Shown here: one piece after another, positions 27,516 to 35,944 of the stretch
How the letters are laid out: every line of letters starts with the position of its first letter
Numbering within the stretch: the stretch's first letter is position 1
DNA from: Bacillus australimaris
GTDB taxonomy: Bacteria; Bacillota; Bacilli; Bacillales; Bacillaceae
Direction: 5' to 3'
Length of the DNA stretch: 64,000 bases
NCBI RefSeq assembly: GCF_001307105.1
Contig: NZ_LGYN01000028.1
Span: 99,878-163,877 of the forward strand
Program-made: the position numbers and the translations under genes
The notes under the pieces: model-generated
Database searches by the model: none
What the model saw: only the letters and a program-made list of their open reading frames with translations
What the model was told of the DNA's origin: nothing

Positions 27516-28194
27516 TATCCTAGGAGTCGTCATTCCTTGGGATCTTCTTCAACAATCTTTTTGGCCAATGGTGATGCAGGGGATTTATTATACAATTCCC
27601 CTCGCCATCATTGCCTTTATCATAGGTATATTTATTGCGCTTGTGACAGCTCTTGCTAGAATGTCTAAAATCAAAGCTCTCAGATGGATTTTTTCCATCT
27701 ATGTGTCGGCCGTTCGTGGAACGCCGCTTTTTGTGCAATTGTTTATTATTTTCTATTTCTTTCCGACATTTAATATCACACTGGATCCATATCCAAGTGC
27801 CATTATTGCTTTTTCATTAAACGTAGGTGCGTATGCATCAGAAATTATCCGCGCATCCGTCCTTTCTGTTCCAAAAGGACAATGGGAGGCTGGCTATTCA
27901 ATTGGGATGACGCACCGCAAAACACTCGTCCGCGTGATTTTACCGCAGGCTGTGCGTGTATCGATTCCGCCGTTATCAAATTCATTCATTAGCTTGGTGA
28001 AAGATACATCTCTTGCCTCTCAAATTCTCGTAGCAGAGATGTTCCGTAAGTCTCAGGAAATTGCTGCGGCGAACTTGGATCAAGTATTGTTCATTTATAT
28101 GGAAGCAGCCCTGATTTATTGGGTATTCTGCTTCATCCTATCACTCGTTCAGCATCAAATTGAAAAACGACTTGATCGATATGTCGCAAGGTAA
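27493..28194 (+). CDS. tcyB: Cystine ABC transporter permease TcyB
   Basis: Up to 233 aa, HisM-type permease with about five membrane spans and the EAA loop EAGYSIGMTHRKTLVRVILPQA. It overlaps the end of tcyA by 23 bases. The start is uncertain: TTG 27493, GTG 27496 and ATG 27502 all lack a good ribosome binding site, whereas TAGGAG at 27521-27526 stands five bases before an in-frame ATT (27532). The coordinates use the longest reading. Confidence 0.88.
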   Translation: MVKMLQNNILGVVIPWDLLQQSFWPMVMQGIYYTIPLAIIAFIIGIFIALVTALARMSKIKALRWIFSIYVSAVRGTPLFVQLFIIFYFFPTFNITLDPYPSAIIAFSLNVGAYASEIIRASVLSVPKGQWEAGYSIGMTHRKTLVRVILPQAVRVSIPPLSNSFISLVKDTSLASQILVAEMFRKSQEIAAANLDQVLFIYMEAALIYWVFCFILSLVQHQIEKRLDRYVAR

Positions 28195-28206
28195 GGAGGG
28201 AACGAC

Positions 28207-28950
28207 ATGCTAACAGTCAAAGGCTTAAAGAAATCCTTTGGTGAAAATGAGATTTTAAAGTCGATTGATTTTACGATCAACAAAGGGCAGGTTGTGGCCA
28301 TTCTTGGTCCATCGGGTTCAGGAAAAACAACGATGCTTCGCTGTTTAAATGCACTTGAAATACCAAATGGCGGCTCCTTTACCTTCGATGATTTCTCGAT
28401 TGATTTTTCGAAAAAGAATAAATCAGCTGATCTGCTGAAGCTACGCCGGAAATCCGGAATGGTGTTTCAGGATTATCACCTGTTTCCTCACCGTACAGTG
28501 CTTGAGAATGTGATGGAAGGTCCTATCCAGGTGCAGCGACGTCCAAAGGAAACCGTTCGAAAAGAAGCCATCCAGCTCTTGCAAAAGGTGGGCCTTGAGG
28601 ACAAAAAAGATCTGTATCCATTCCAGCTGTCAGGCGGTCAAAAGCAGCGTGTCGGGATTGCCCGCGCACTTGCCATTCAGCCAGAGCTTATGCTTTTTGA
28701 TGAACCGACCTCTGCGCTTGACCCTGAGCTTGTCGGAGAAGTATTAAAGGTCATGAAGGATCTCGCGAAGGAAGGCTGGACCATGGCGGTTGTGACACAT
28801 GAAATCAAGTTTGCTCAGGAAGTAGCAGACGAAGTAATTTTCATTGATGGCGGCGTCATCGTCGAACAAGGTCCTCCGGAGGAAATCTTCAAACGACCAA
28901 AGGAAGAACGAACGAAGCAATTCTTAAACCGGATTTTAAATCCAGTATGA
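28207..28950 (+). CDS. tcyC: Cystine ABC transporter ATPase TcyC
   Basis: 247 aa ATPase: Walker [10 protein letters not shown], signature LSGGQKQR, Walker [15 protein letters not shown] loop VVTHEI. It energises TcyAB. AAGGAGG precedes the ATG, 12 bases after the tcyB stop. In B. subtilis tcyABC also lies near yczE and sfp; here the sortase locus separates them. Confidence 0.94.
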   Translation: MLTVKGLKKSFGENEILKSIDFTINKGQVVAILGPSGSGKTTMLRCLNALEIPNGGSFTFDDFSIDFSKKNKSADLLKLRRKSGMVFQDYHLFPHRTVLENVMEGPIQVQRRPKETVRKEAIQLLQKVGLEDKKDLYPFQLSGGQKQRVGIARALAIQPELMLFDEPTSALDPELVGEVLKVMKDLAKEGWTMAVVTHEIKFAQEVADEVIFIDGGVIVEQGPPEEIFKRPKEERTKQFLNRILNPV

Positions 28951-28952
28951 TG

Positions 28953-28992
28953 AAAAAAGGCTGTTCTCACGTGATGAGAACAGCCTTTTTTT
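28953..28992. terminator. Bidirectional terminator of tcyABC and the AbrB-like gene
   Basis: GGCTGTTCTCA (28959-28969) pairs with TGAGAACAGCC (28975-28985), flanked by A6 and T7. The stop codon of the AbrB-like gene lies at its right edge. Confidence 0.93.
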
Positions 28993-29275
28993 ATATCTCT
29001 TTTTGCAAACGAAGCGCCAGTAAATCTTGCAGGAGCAGCCTCGCTCCTTCTGGACTGATGACCACTCCACCTGATAGCACCTTGTTAGCGCATGTCACTT
29101 GACCAGTTACGATACAGGGTTTGTCCTGCCAATACGGCTGCATGACAATTTGGTCTTCTTCTTGATAGATTTCTATATAATCTTGCGGGCGGATCTTTAG
29201 CCTTTTTCTCATATTTGTCGGAAGGACAACTCTTCCGAATTTATCTATATGTCTTACATAGTCTTCATTTAACAA
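28991..29275 (-). CDS. AbrB/Abh-family transition-state regulator
   Basis: 94 aa. The N-terminal swapped-hairpin DNA-binding domain reads YVRHIDKFGRVVLPTNMRKR, matching AbrB's IVRKVDELGRVVIP. The C-terminal half keeps the AbrB-type pattern (TGQV, LSGGVVISPEGA). TTG 29275 follows CAGGAGGGGG by five bases and gives the AbrB length; the ATG at 29293 would place this site inside the gene. AbrB proteins are global repressors of post-exponential functions including antibiotics and surface structures. It lies directly downstream of the sortase/surface-protein pair. Whether it controls that pair is unknown. Confidence 0.85.
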   Translation of the reverse strand: MLNEDYVRHIDKFGRVVLPTNMRKRLKIRPQDYIEIYQEEDQIVMQPYWQDKPCIVTGQVTCANKVLSGGVVISPEGARLLLQDLLALRLQKEI

Positions 29276-29384
29276 ATTGACCCCCTCCTGCATCTCTAGA
29301 TATGAATAGATGATTCCCTCTTTATCAAGGGATTAAGCGATCAAATCGGTTAATGGAAGGATGAGCTGCAGGCTGTTCCAGTGA

Positions 29385-29945
29385 CTAAATTCTCTTCCCA
29401 TATATGATATATCTGTTTGGTGCAGGACCAATGAAAGAAAAAGGATAACATGTGGTGAGGACCAGTTCTTCCTTTTCCTGTTGTAGTGTAATAATTTTTT
29501 TATCATCTTTCTTCACAATCTTTGTTTTCTCGATTTCATAGACAAAACGTCCATATGAAAGCTCAATAATCAGTTGATCTCCCTCAACAAGTTCTCCTGT
29601 TCGTCTGAACACCGTGTCGCGATGCCCTGATAAAACGATTTGCCCGTGCTCGTTTGGAAAATAACTCTCACGAAAGTGACCAACGCCTTTTGCTAAATCA
29701 TCTGCTTCTGTTCCCTCTACAATCGGCAACTCAGCTTCTAGTTTTGGGATATGCAAGAGCCCAATCGTTTCACCAGCCTGCGGTGCAAAAGGGGAATCCT
29801 TTTGCACCTTTTGCTGAATGGCTGCTTTTGCAGACTGAAATGACTGATCTACTTCTTTTTTTCCATCAACGATATTCAAATACCCTACAATCACTAGACA
29901 AAGACCTGCTGTAATCAATAGCGCTGAGATGAATTTTTGACACAT
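29385..29945 (-). CDS. Class D sortase
   Basis: 186 aa membrane-anchored transpeptidase. An N-terminal signal anchor (about 5-25) precedes the sortase barrel, with catalytic His in LSGHRDTVF, Cys in LTTCYPF and Arg in NRYIIYG. It joins LPxTx-bearing surface proteins to peptidoglycan. It starts six bases after the stop of the large surface protein, whose C-terminus carries LPNTA, the motif type used by class D enzymes of Bacillus. The pair is almost certainly enzyme and dedicated substrate. The ribosome binding site is weak (GGAT), which suggests coupled translation from the upstream gene. Confidence 0.9.
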   Translation of the reverse strand: MCQKFISALLITAGLCLVIVGYLNIVDGKKEVDQSFQSAKAAIQQKVQKDSPFAPQAGETIGLLHIPKLEAELPIVEGTEADDLAKGVGHFRESYFPNEHGQIVLSGHRDTVFRRTGELVEGDQLIIELSYGRFVYEIEKTKIVKKDDKKIITLQQEKEELVLTTCYPFSFIGPAPNRYIIYGKRI

Positions 29946-29951
29946 CGACGT

Positions 29952-32900
29952 TTATCCGTTTCTTTTTCTTCTCTTCCATACTATAAGGGATGCACCGATC
30001 AACACAAGTGTAAATCCTGCCAATAAAAGGTTGTACATCGCAGTTGCAGTATTCGGGAGGTGATGTCCAGGCGTATCCTGTTGTGGCTCAGAAGGCTGCT
30101 CTGGATTTGCCGGCACCTCTGGCACATGCGGTGGTTCTACAGTTGTTGAGTTTTCAGGGTTGTCTGGATCATCTACATTCTCACCACTAACGACTGCGAT
30201 GTTTTGAATGGTTTTCCCTTCCGATCCTTTCGCAACCTTTGCCTCAAATGTGACTGTATGCCATTTGGTATCTTTGATGTCGCCAAATTGACCATTCACC
30301 GTACCTTTTGTGAATTCCCCGTTGTCTTCATCTTTTGCATCTGTGACCGCTTGTCCATCTACTTTTAGTGAACCTGCAACATACTCAAGTTCTTCTGGAA
30401 GTTTATCAGAGATCACTAGATCTTTAATGACACTATCTTCTACAAGATTCTTTGTTTTGATTGTGTAAAGCAAGGTGTCGCCTGCTTCTACTTGTTTTTC
30501 ATCTGTATTACCTTTTGCTTTTTGATGAATCTGTGATGTCTTTTCTGATTCAAGTTTTGGATCTCTTGGATCAATTTTTGTTTCGGTCGTCGGTTCGTCT
30601 GGTGGCGTATTGCCGCCTGTGACGCTTGCTGTATTTTGAATGGTTTTACCCGCTTGGTCTTTCGTAATCTTCGCCTCAAACGTTACGGTATGCCAGTCCG
30701 TATCTTTGATATCACCAAATTGACCGGTCACTGTACCTTTTGTGTAATCTCCATTGTCTTCATCTTTTGCATCTGTCGCGGCTTGTCCATCTACTTTTAA
30801 TGACCCTTCGACATATGCAAGGCCTTCTGGCAGTTCATCGGAAATCACTAAATCTTTGATCACACTGTCTTCTACACTATTTTTTGTTTTAATCGTATAA
30901 AGAAGGGTGTCGCCGACCTGTACTTGTTTCTCATCTGTATTGCCTTCTGCTTTTTGATGATTCTCGGATGTTTTTTCCGATGTAAGCTTAGGATCTCTTG
31001 GGTCAATTTTCGTTTCGATTGTTGGTTCATCTGGCGGTGTATTATCGCCTGTTACTTTCGCTGTATTTTGAATGGTTTTACCCGCTTGTCCTTTAACGAT
31101 CTTCGCTTCAAAGGTCACCGTATGCCAGTCCGTGTCTTTGATTTGACCAAATCGACCGGTCACTGTACCTTTTGTGTAATCTCCATTGTCTTCATCTTTT
31201 GCATCTGTGACCGCTTGTCCATCTACCTTCAGCGATCCTTCAACATATTGAAGACCTTCTGGCAGTTCATCAGAAATCACAAGATTGTTGACGATGCTGT
31301 CTTCTTCAAAATTCTTAGTTTTAATCGTATAAAGAAGGGTGTCCCCGACCTGTGGTGTCTTTTTATCTGTGTTGCCCTCTGCCTTTTTCTGAATGCCCGC
31401 TGTTTTTTCTGATACTAGTTTTGGGTCACGAGGATAAATTTTTGTTTCAATTGATGGCTCATCTGTTGGTGTGTTTTCACCTGTGACGCTGGCTGTGTTT
31501 TGAATGTCCTGACCAGCCTGTCCCTTTTCAACTGTGACTTCAAAGGTCACTGTATGCCAGTCCGTATCCTTGATATCACCAAAAGAACCTGTGACCTTTC
31601 CATCTGTGTAGTCTCCATTATCTTCGTCTTTCTCATCTGTGACGGAGTCTCCATCAATTTGAAGGGACCCAGTGACATACTTCAGCCCTTTTGGTAATTG
31701 ATCTGAAATGACTAAATCTTTGATTAGACTGTCTTCTATCGTATTCTTGGTTTTAATCGTATAAAGGAGCGTGTCTCCGACCTCTGGATGCTCTTCATCT
31801 GTGTTCCCTTCTGCTTTTTTCTGTAAAACAGCTGTTTTTTCTGAATCGAGCTTAGGGTTACGAGGATAGATTTCTGTTTTTATTGTCGGATCGTCAGGTG
31901 GTGTGTTGTCACCTGTGACACTGGCTGTGTTTTGAATGTCTTTACCAGATTGTCCTTTTTCAACTGTGACTTCAAAGGTCACTGTATGCCAGTCTGTATC
32001 CTTAATGTCACCGAATTGTCCTGAGACAGTTCTATTTGTGACGTCCCCATTGTCTTGATCTTGCTCATCGGTGACCGCTTGCCCGTCTACCTCAAGGGAA
32101 TTCGGTACATACGCCAATCCTTCTGGCAGTTCATCTGAGATCACTAAGTTTTCAATAAGACTGTCTTCTATCGTATTCTTGGTTTTAATTGTATAAAGAA
32201 GGGTGTCGCCGACCTCTGGGTGCTTCTCATCTGTATTCCCTTCTGCCTTTTTCTGCAGAACCGCTGATTTTTCTGAAGCTAGCTTTGGGTCACGAGGATA
32301 GATCACTATATTTGTTGTCGGTTCGTTCGGTGGTGTATTACCACTAGTGACGTTGGCTGTATTTTGAATATCCTTGCCTGCCTGGCCTTTTTCTACCGTC
32401 ACTTCAAACGTCACGGAATGCCATTTCGCATCTTTCACTTCACCAAACGTTCCAGTGACCGTTCCGTCTGTCATATCACCGTTGTCATCATCTTTTGTAT
32501 CTGTGACTGGGTTTCCATCTACCTGAAGTGAATTTGGTACATATGATAACCCTTGAGGTAACTTGTCAGAAATCACAAGGTCTTCAATGACGCTATCTTC
32601 AACAGCGTTACGGGCTTGAATGGTATACAGTAATGTGTCGCCCACTTCTGGATGCTTCTCATCTGTGTTACCTTCTGCTTTTTTCTGCAAGACTGCTGAT
32701 TTTTCTGATTCAAGTTTTGGATCACGCGGGTAAATTTCTATGTTTATTGTTGGTTCATTAGGCGGAGTATTTTCTCCTTTTACATTCGCGGTATTTTGAA
32801 TGTCTTTACCTGCCTGACCTTTTCCTACCGTCGCTTCAAACGTTACGGTATGCCAACCGGTATCTTTCACATCACCTATTTGTCCTGTAACAGTGCCGTT

Positions 32901-33989
32901 TGTATAATCACCTTTGTCTTGATCCTTTGCATCTGTTACGCTTGTTCCATCCACCTTAAGAGACCCGGAAACATAGGTTAAGCTGCTTGGCAGTTTATCT
33001 GATATGATCAGATTTTTGACAATACCATATTGCACAGTATTTTTTGCTTTAATTGTATAAAGTAATGTGTCGCCTACTTCTGGATGCTTCTCATCTGTAT
33101 TGCCCTCTGCTTTTTGCTGTAAGACAACTGATTTTTCTGATTCCAACTCTGGCGGATATGGGTCGAATTCTGGCTTTACTCGTGAAGCTAGGTCAACTGA
33201 TAATGAATCTCCAGCCGTACCTAAATAAGTGGTACTTAACGTTTTGGCATCAAGAGTAAATAGAGTAGAATGACCGATAGATTGATCTAAACCTGATTGC
33301 AATAGCATTTGTCCATTTGGCAAAAAGCTAATTCCTCGGACGCCTCCGTCAATTGTTTTACCATCCGCATTTTTAATTGGAATGACTCGAATAACTTCAG
33401 CCGTATCAGGATTCATTTGTGCAATGGCGCCACTTCCATTTGATGCGAACCATAGATAGCCATCTTTATCAACAACAAGGTCTCCACCGACGCCAGACCC
33501 AATGTCGTAGCCTTCAATTTTCTTAGCCGTTTTTTGACCAGTTGCTAAATCGTACGACCCAAGGAAATATTCACCATTCGAAGCATAGGAATGTATATAT
33601 TTACCGTTGTGAATAACAGCATTTGATGCACTTCCTCCTAAAACACCTACTCTCTGTGCTTGTCCAGTCGTTGCATTTATTTTATAAAGAACAGGTTCTC
33701 CGCTTGCTGTTGTTGTTGCATACACAGCGTTCTCTTGATCATTAACAGCAACGCCGTTGACTACATCCGTATTAATCCCTCTCACCTGCACACTTGCCTT
33801 AACATTGGTTGGGTTATTCCCATCAAGCTGATAAAGAGTCAATGGGCCCCTTCCAATCATGTAGGAATCTGTGTTATTTACAACCACCGTCCCCGCGGCT
33901 TTCGTAACAGCTGGTGAGACTGTTAATAAGTTTCCGGCAATCAGTACCAATATAAGAAATAATTGACTTGTTCTTTTCAAAATGTTCAT
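29952..33989 (-). CDS. LPNTA-anchored repetitive surface protein
   Basis: 1345 aa. Order: signal peptide (1-32, ending VTKAA), a beta-propeller-like region of about 240 residues (short strands with D/N-G turns, such as NGVAVNDQENAVYATT), seven tandem repeats of about 144 residues, a Pro/Glu-rich wall spacer (about 1280-1310), LPNTA, a hydrophobic span and KRRKR. The repeats resemble the DUF11-type beta-sandwiches of Gram-positive adhesins; each contains SEK, GNTDEK, VGDTLLYTIK, LVISDxLP, WHTVTFE and IQNTA. Lys, Asn and Asp/Glu positions would allow intramolecular isopeptide bonds, but that is inference. A strong GGGGAGG site precedes the ATG. Likely role: adhesion or biofilm; the ligand is unknown. 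Confidence 0.9.
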   Translation of the reverse strand: MNILKRTSQLFLILVLIAGNLLTVSPAVTKAAGTVVVNNTDSYMIGRGPLTLYQLDGNNPTNVKASVQVRGINTDVVNGVAVNDQENAVYATTTASGEPVLYKINATTGQAQRVGVLGGSASNAVIHNGKYIHSYASNGEYFLGSYDLATGQKTAKKIEGYDIGSGVGGDLVVDKDGYLWFASNGSGAIAQMNPDTAEVIRVIPIKNADGKTIDGGVRGISFLPNGQMLLQSGLDQSIGHSTLFTLDAKTLSTTYLGTAGDSLSVDLASRVKPEFDPYPPELESEKSVVLQQKAEGNTDEKHPEVGDTLLYTIKAKNTVQYGIVKNLIISDKLPSSLTYVSGSLKVDGTSVTDAKDQDKGDYTNGTVTGQIGDVKDTGWHTVTFEATVGKGQAGKDIQNTANVKGENTPPNEPTINIEIYPRDPKLESEKSAVLQKKAEGNTDEKHPEVGDTLLYTIQARNAVEDSVIEDLVISDKLPQGLSYVPNSLQVDGNPVTDTKDDDNGDMTDGTVTGTFGEVKDAKWHSVTFEVTVEKGQAGKDIQNTANVTSGNTPPNEPTTNIVIYPRDPKLASEKSAVLQKKAEGNTDEKHPEVGDTLLYTIKTKNTIEDSLIENLVISDELPEGLAYVPNSLEVDGQAVTDEQDQDNGDVTNRTVSGQFGDIKDTDWHTVTFEVTVEKGQSGKDIQNTASVTGDNTPPDDPTIKTEIYPRNPKLDSEKTAVLQKKAEGNTDEEHPEVGDTLLYTIKTKNTIEDSLIKDLVISDQLPKGLKYVTGSLQIDGDSVTDEKDEDNGDYTDGKVTGSFGDIKDTDWHTVTFEVTVEKGQAGQDIQNTASVTGENTPTDEPSIETKIYPRDPKLVSEKTAGIQKKAEGNTDKKTPQVGDTLLYTIKTKNFEEDSIVNNLVISDELPEGLQYVEGSLKVDGQAVTDAKDEDNGDYTKGTVTGRFGQIKDTDWHTVTFEAKIVKGQAGKTIQNTAKVTGDNTPPDEPTIETKIDPRDPKLTSEKTSENHQKAEGNTDEKQVQVGDTLLYTIKTKNSVEDSVIKDLVISDELPEGLAYVEGSLKVDGQAATDAKDEDNGDYTKGTVTGQFGDIKDTDWHTVTFEAKITKDQAGKTIQNTASVTGGNTPPDEPTTETKIDPRDPKLESEKTSQIHQKAKGNTDEKQVEAGDTLLYTIKTKNLVEDSVIKDLVISDKLPEELEYVAGSLKVDGQAVTDAKDEDNGEFTKGTVNGQFGDIKDTKWHTVTFEAKVAKGSEGKTIQNIAVVSGENVDDPDNPENSTTVEPPHVPEVPANPEQPSEPQQDTPGHHLPNTATAMYNLLLAGFTLVLIGASLIVWKRRKRNG
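30180..33160 (-). repeat. Seven tandem coding repeats of about 430 bases
   Basis: Unit boundaries, taken at the recurring PRDPKL-type codons, fall near 33150, 32716, 32286, 31852, 31423, 30997 and 30560, so the period is about 426-438 bases. Units 2-7 are most alike; the first diverges at its start (PYPPELESEK) and the last at its end. Near-identity makes copy number prone to recombination and to assembly collapse. Confidence 0.9.
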
Positions 33990-34497
33990 TCTTTGACCTC
34001 CCCTTTTTCTTGCTTATATCGTAATGGTATGTACCAGTTCACCTCCCACACTTTGGTAAATAATATCAGTAACATTTCAAAAGCCTCAACATGACTAAAG
34101 AACTATTTTCGACAAAAATAGTCATTTGGTAACAATCTTCTCTTAACACTTGATTTACTTGTAGTTTTTCCAATAAAATGACCAATTTCATCTTAAATTT
34201 TTTCATTTATCTTTCCGTTCAAACAGGTCTAATGGCGTAATTTATATACAATCCCTTCTATTTAAAGATAAATATTCTTTAATTGGGTTTAGATTATTTT
34301 TTTGTCAATAAATATTGAATTTTTTTCTTGTTCTCTTAAAAAAAGGGAATTATTGGTTTGCTTTGTTAAAAAAAACAATTCGAAAGTCTTGCTGTTTATT
34401 TTGATGTTTTAACCCTTACGATTCGATAAAAATCTTTTTTGAAGTAAGCGATTACAACCGAGCAAAGCCATTTAAAGAGGCGGGGGAGTATGTTACG
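33990..34497. other. Intergenic region between the surface-protein gene and yczE
   Basis: 508 AT-rich bases without a convincing gene. The left part holds the leftward promoter and an inverted repeat (separate entry). Near yczE, TTGATG followed 18 bases later by GATAAA is a weak rightward promoter candidate. Nothing else was seen. Confidence 0.6.
34060..34122 (-). promoter_or_regulatory. Candidate promoter and upstream inverted repeat of the surface-protein operon
   Basis: Minus strand TTGAGG (34089-34084) and TATTAT (34065-34060) are 18 bases apart. Just upstream, ACTATTTT (34102-34109) and AAAATAGT (34115-34122) form a perfect 8-base inverted repeat around CGACA, a typical place for an activator or repressor. 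Confidence 0.45.
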
Positions 34498-35178
34498 ATG
34501 GATATCGAGTGTTTAAGAAAGAAGGGAATGCTTTTGAAGCGGGAACATCTTTTACGTTGGTTTTTTTATTTTGTTGGATTGATCGTACTAGCTTTTGGAC
34601 TATCGCTGACAGTGAAAGGGAAGATCCTTGGAATTGGTCCTTGGGACGCTTTCCACTACGGACTGTTTCAGCATTTTGGACTCACAATTGGACAATGGTC
34701 CATTATTATTGGTGCACTTATTGTGACACTGACTTCTGTTTTTACGAAATCATTTCCAAAGATTGGCGCTTTACTTAATATGGTGCTGATTGGCGTGTTT
34801 ATTGATTTCTTTAATGCGATATTACCTGCACCACATGGATATTTACCGGCCTTATATGTGTTTATTACGGGTGTTGTTGTTTCTGGATACGGCGTTGGCA
34901 TTTATGTTTCAGCCAATCTTGGCGCTGGGCCAAGAGATTCATTAATGCTGCTCATCTCAGCGAAAACGGGACTGAACGTTCAGTGGGTGCGAAATGGCAT
35001 CGAGTTAACAGTGCTTTTATTTGCATGGATGCTCGGTGGACCAATTGGCATTGGAACGATTTTGACTGCGATCTTCACAGGTCTTGTCCTTCGTTTCTCC
35101 TTGCCGCAATCGACGCGGCTCCTGCAGCTGCTTATTACTAAAACAGCTGAGAAACCTGTTCAAACCCTGACTAGATGA
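34498..35178 (+). CDS. yczE: Integral membrane protein YczE
   Basis: 226 aa with about five or six membrane spans and the family loops GIGPWDAFHYG and GAGPRDSLMLL, which repeat the same G-P-x-D motif in the two halves. In B. subtilis yczE follows sfp; in B. amyloliquefaciens it has been linked to production of some polyketide/peptide antibiotics. The molecular role is unknown. The start is ATG 34498 with GGGGGAG nine bases upstream. Orientation matches sfp, but a VOC gene lies between them here. Confidence 0.85.
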   Translation: MDIECLRKKGMLLKREHLLRWFFYFVGLIVLAFGLSLTVKGKILGIGPWDAFHYGLFQHFGLTIGQWSIIIGALIVTLTSVFTKSFPKIGALLNMVLIGVFIDFFNAILPAPHGYLPALYVFITGVVVSGYGVGIYVSANLGAGPRDSLMLLISAKTGLNVQWVRNGIELTVLLFAWMLGGPIGIGTILTAIFTGLVLRFSLPQSTRLLQLLITKTAEKPVQTLTR

Positions 35179-35182
35179 GAAC

Positions 35183-35210
35183 AAGCCATTCTATCATCAG
35201 AATGGCTTTT
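35183..35210 (+). terminator. Rho-independent terminator of yczE
   Basis: AAGCCATTCT (35183-35192) and AGAATGGCTT (35199-35208) form a perfect 10-bp stem followed by T residues. Confidence 0.88.
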
Positions 35211-35260
35211 CTTGTGCTAAAATAAATAAACAGAATATTCTCACACGGGAGATGGGACCT

Positions 35261-35851
35261 ATGCAGCTTTTCCACTATCATTACTGGACACCTTTTGTCG
35301 AAGAGACCGAACAAACATATCGTTCGCTAGGCTTTGAAGTAAAAGGGCGTTTTACAAAGGATGGCGCCTTTCATCCCCCACTCACTTGGGAAGATTTTAG
35401 AGAAGAGCAGCCCATCTTTCGAATCATCGAAATGAGAAAAGGTCAGATCAATATCACATTTGGTTATAGCAAAAAAGTCCTGTTTGATCACATCGGCTTT
35501 CTTGTCTCAGACGAAGAATACGATCAGCTGCTTGCACAAGCTAAAGAATTAAACTGGCCGGTCCAAGAAGGGGAACGGAGAACGTTTCTTTCAACACCTC
35601 TTCGTTTAAGGCTTGAATTACAACGGCGTACAGATGTCATTGAAACTGGTAACAATGCGCTGCATGCTATGACAATTGTTGTGCCAGATTTATCACAGAC
35701 ATCTGAAGTGGATCAGCTACTATCTTCAATGAAGCAGCCCATTCTCTGGCAAAAAGGAGAGCGGCTTTCCTTGCTTAACGTGATCATGACAGATGATGTT
35801 GGAGTTGATACAACTGATCCGAATGGGGTCCACATCGTGAAACAGACGTAA
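35261..35851 (+). CDS. VOC-superfamily (glyoxalase-like) protein
   Basis: 196 aa made of two beta-alpha-beta-beta-beta modules typical of the glyoxalase/bleomycin-resistance/dioxygenase fold. His residues at the start (LFHYHYWTPFVEE) and in LFDHIGFLV and ALHAMTIVV could bind metal. ATG 35261 is chosen because GGGAG at 35247-35251 is nine bases upstream and touches the alternative ATG 35252. It lies between yczE and sfp, where B. subtilis has no gene. It could be a detoxification or self-resistance protein for the neighbouring peptide cluster, but nothing proves that. Confidence 0.75.
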   Translation: MQLFHYHYWTPFVEETEQTYRSLGFEVKGRFTKDGAFHPPLTWEDFREEQPIFRIIEMRKGQINITFGYSKKVLFDHIGFLVSDEEYDQLLAQAKELNWPVQEGERRTFLSTPLRLRLELQRRTDVIETGNNALHAMTIVVPDLSQTSEVDQLLSSMKQPILWQKGERLSLLNVIMTDDVGVDTTDPNGVHIVKQT

Positions 35852-35880
35852 AAGCAGCGAGGATCGCTGTCTTTTTACGT
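35846..35880 (+). terminator. Terminator of the VOC gene
   Basis: Outer arms ACGTAAAA and TTTTACGT plus inner CAGCGA/TCGCTG form a long stem. The stop codon of the VOC gene is inside the left arm. Confidence 0.82.
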
Positions 35881-35910
35881 TAATGAACCCTTTTGCACGG
35901 CGCTCTTCAA

Positions 35911-35919
35911 TGGTACAAT
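35911..35919 (+). promoter_or_regulatory. Extended -10 promoter element of sfp
   Basis: TGGTACAAT is a TGn extended -10 box. The -35 region (TTTTGC at 17 bases) is poor. The sfp start codon follows 25 bases later. Confidence 0.5.
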
Positions 35920-35944
35920 CAATGTAAAAAATTAGAGGTTCGTT

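Noticed and set aside
30924..33917. Several open frames of 60-160 codons on the plus strand opposite the surface-protein gene
   Set aside because: They recur with the same period as the tandem repeats and have no ribosome binding sites; they are shadows of the repetitive coding sequence.
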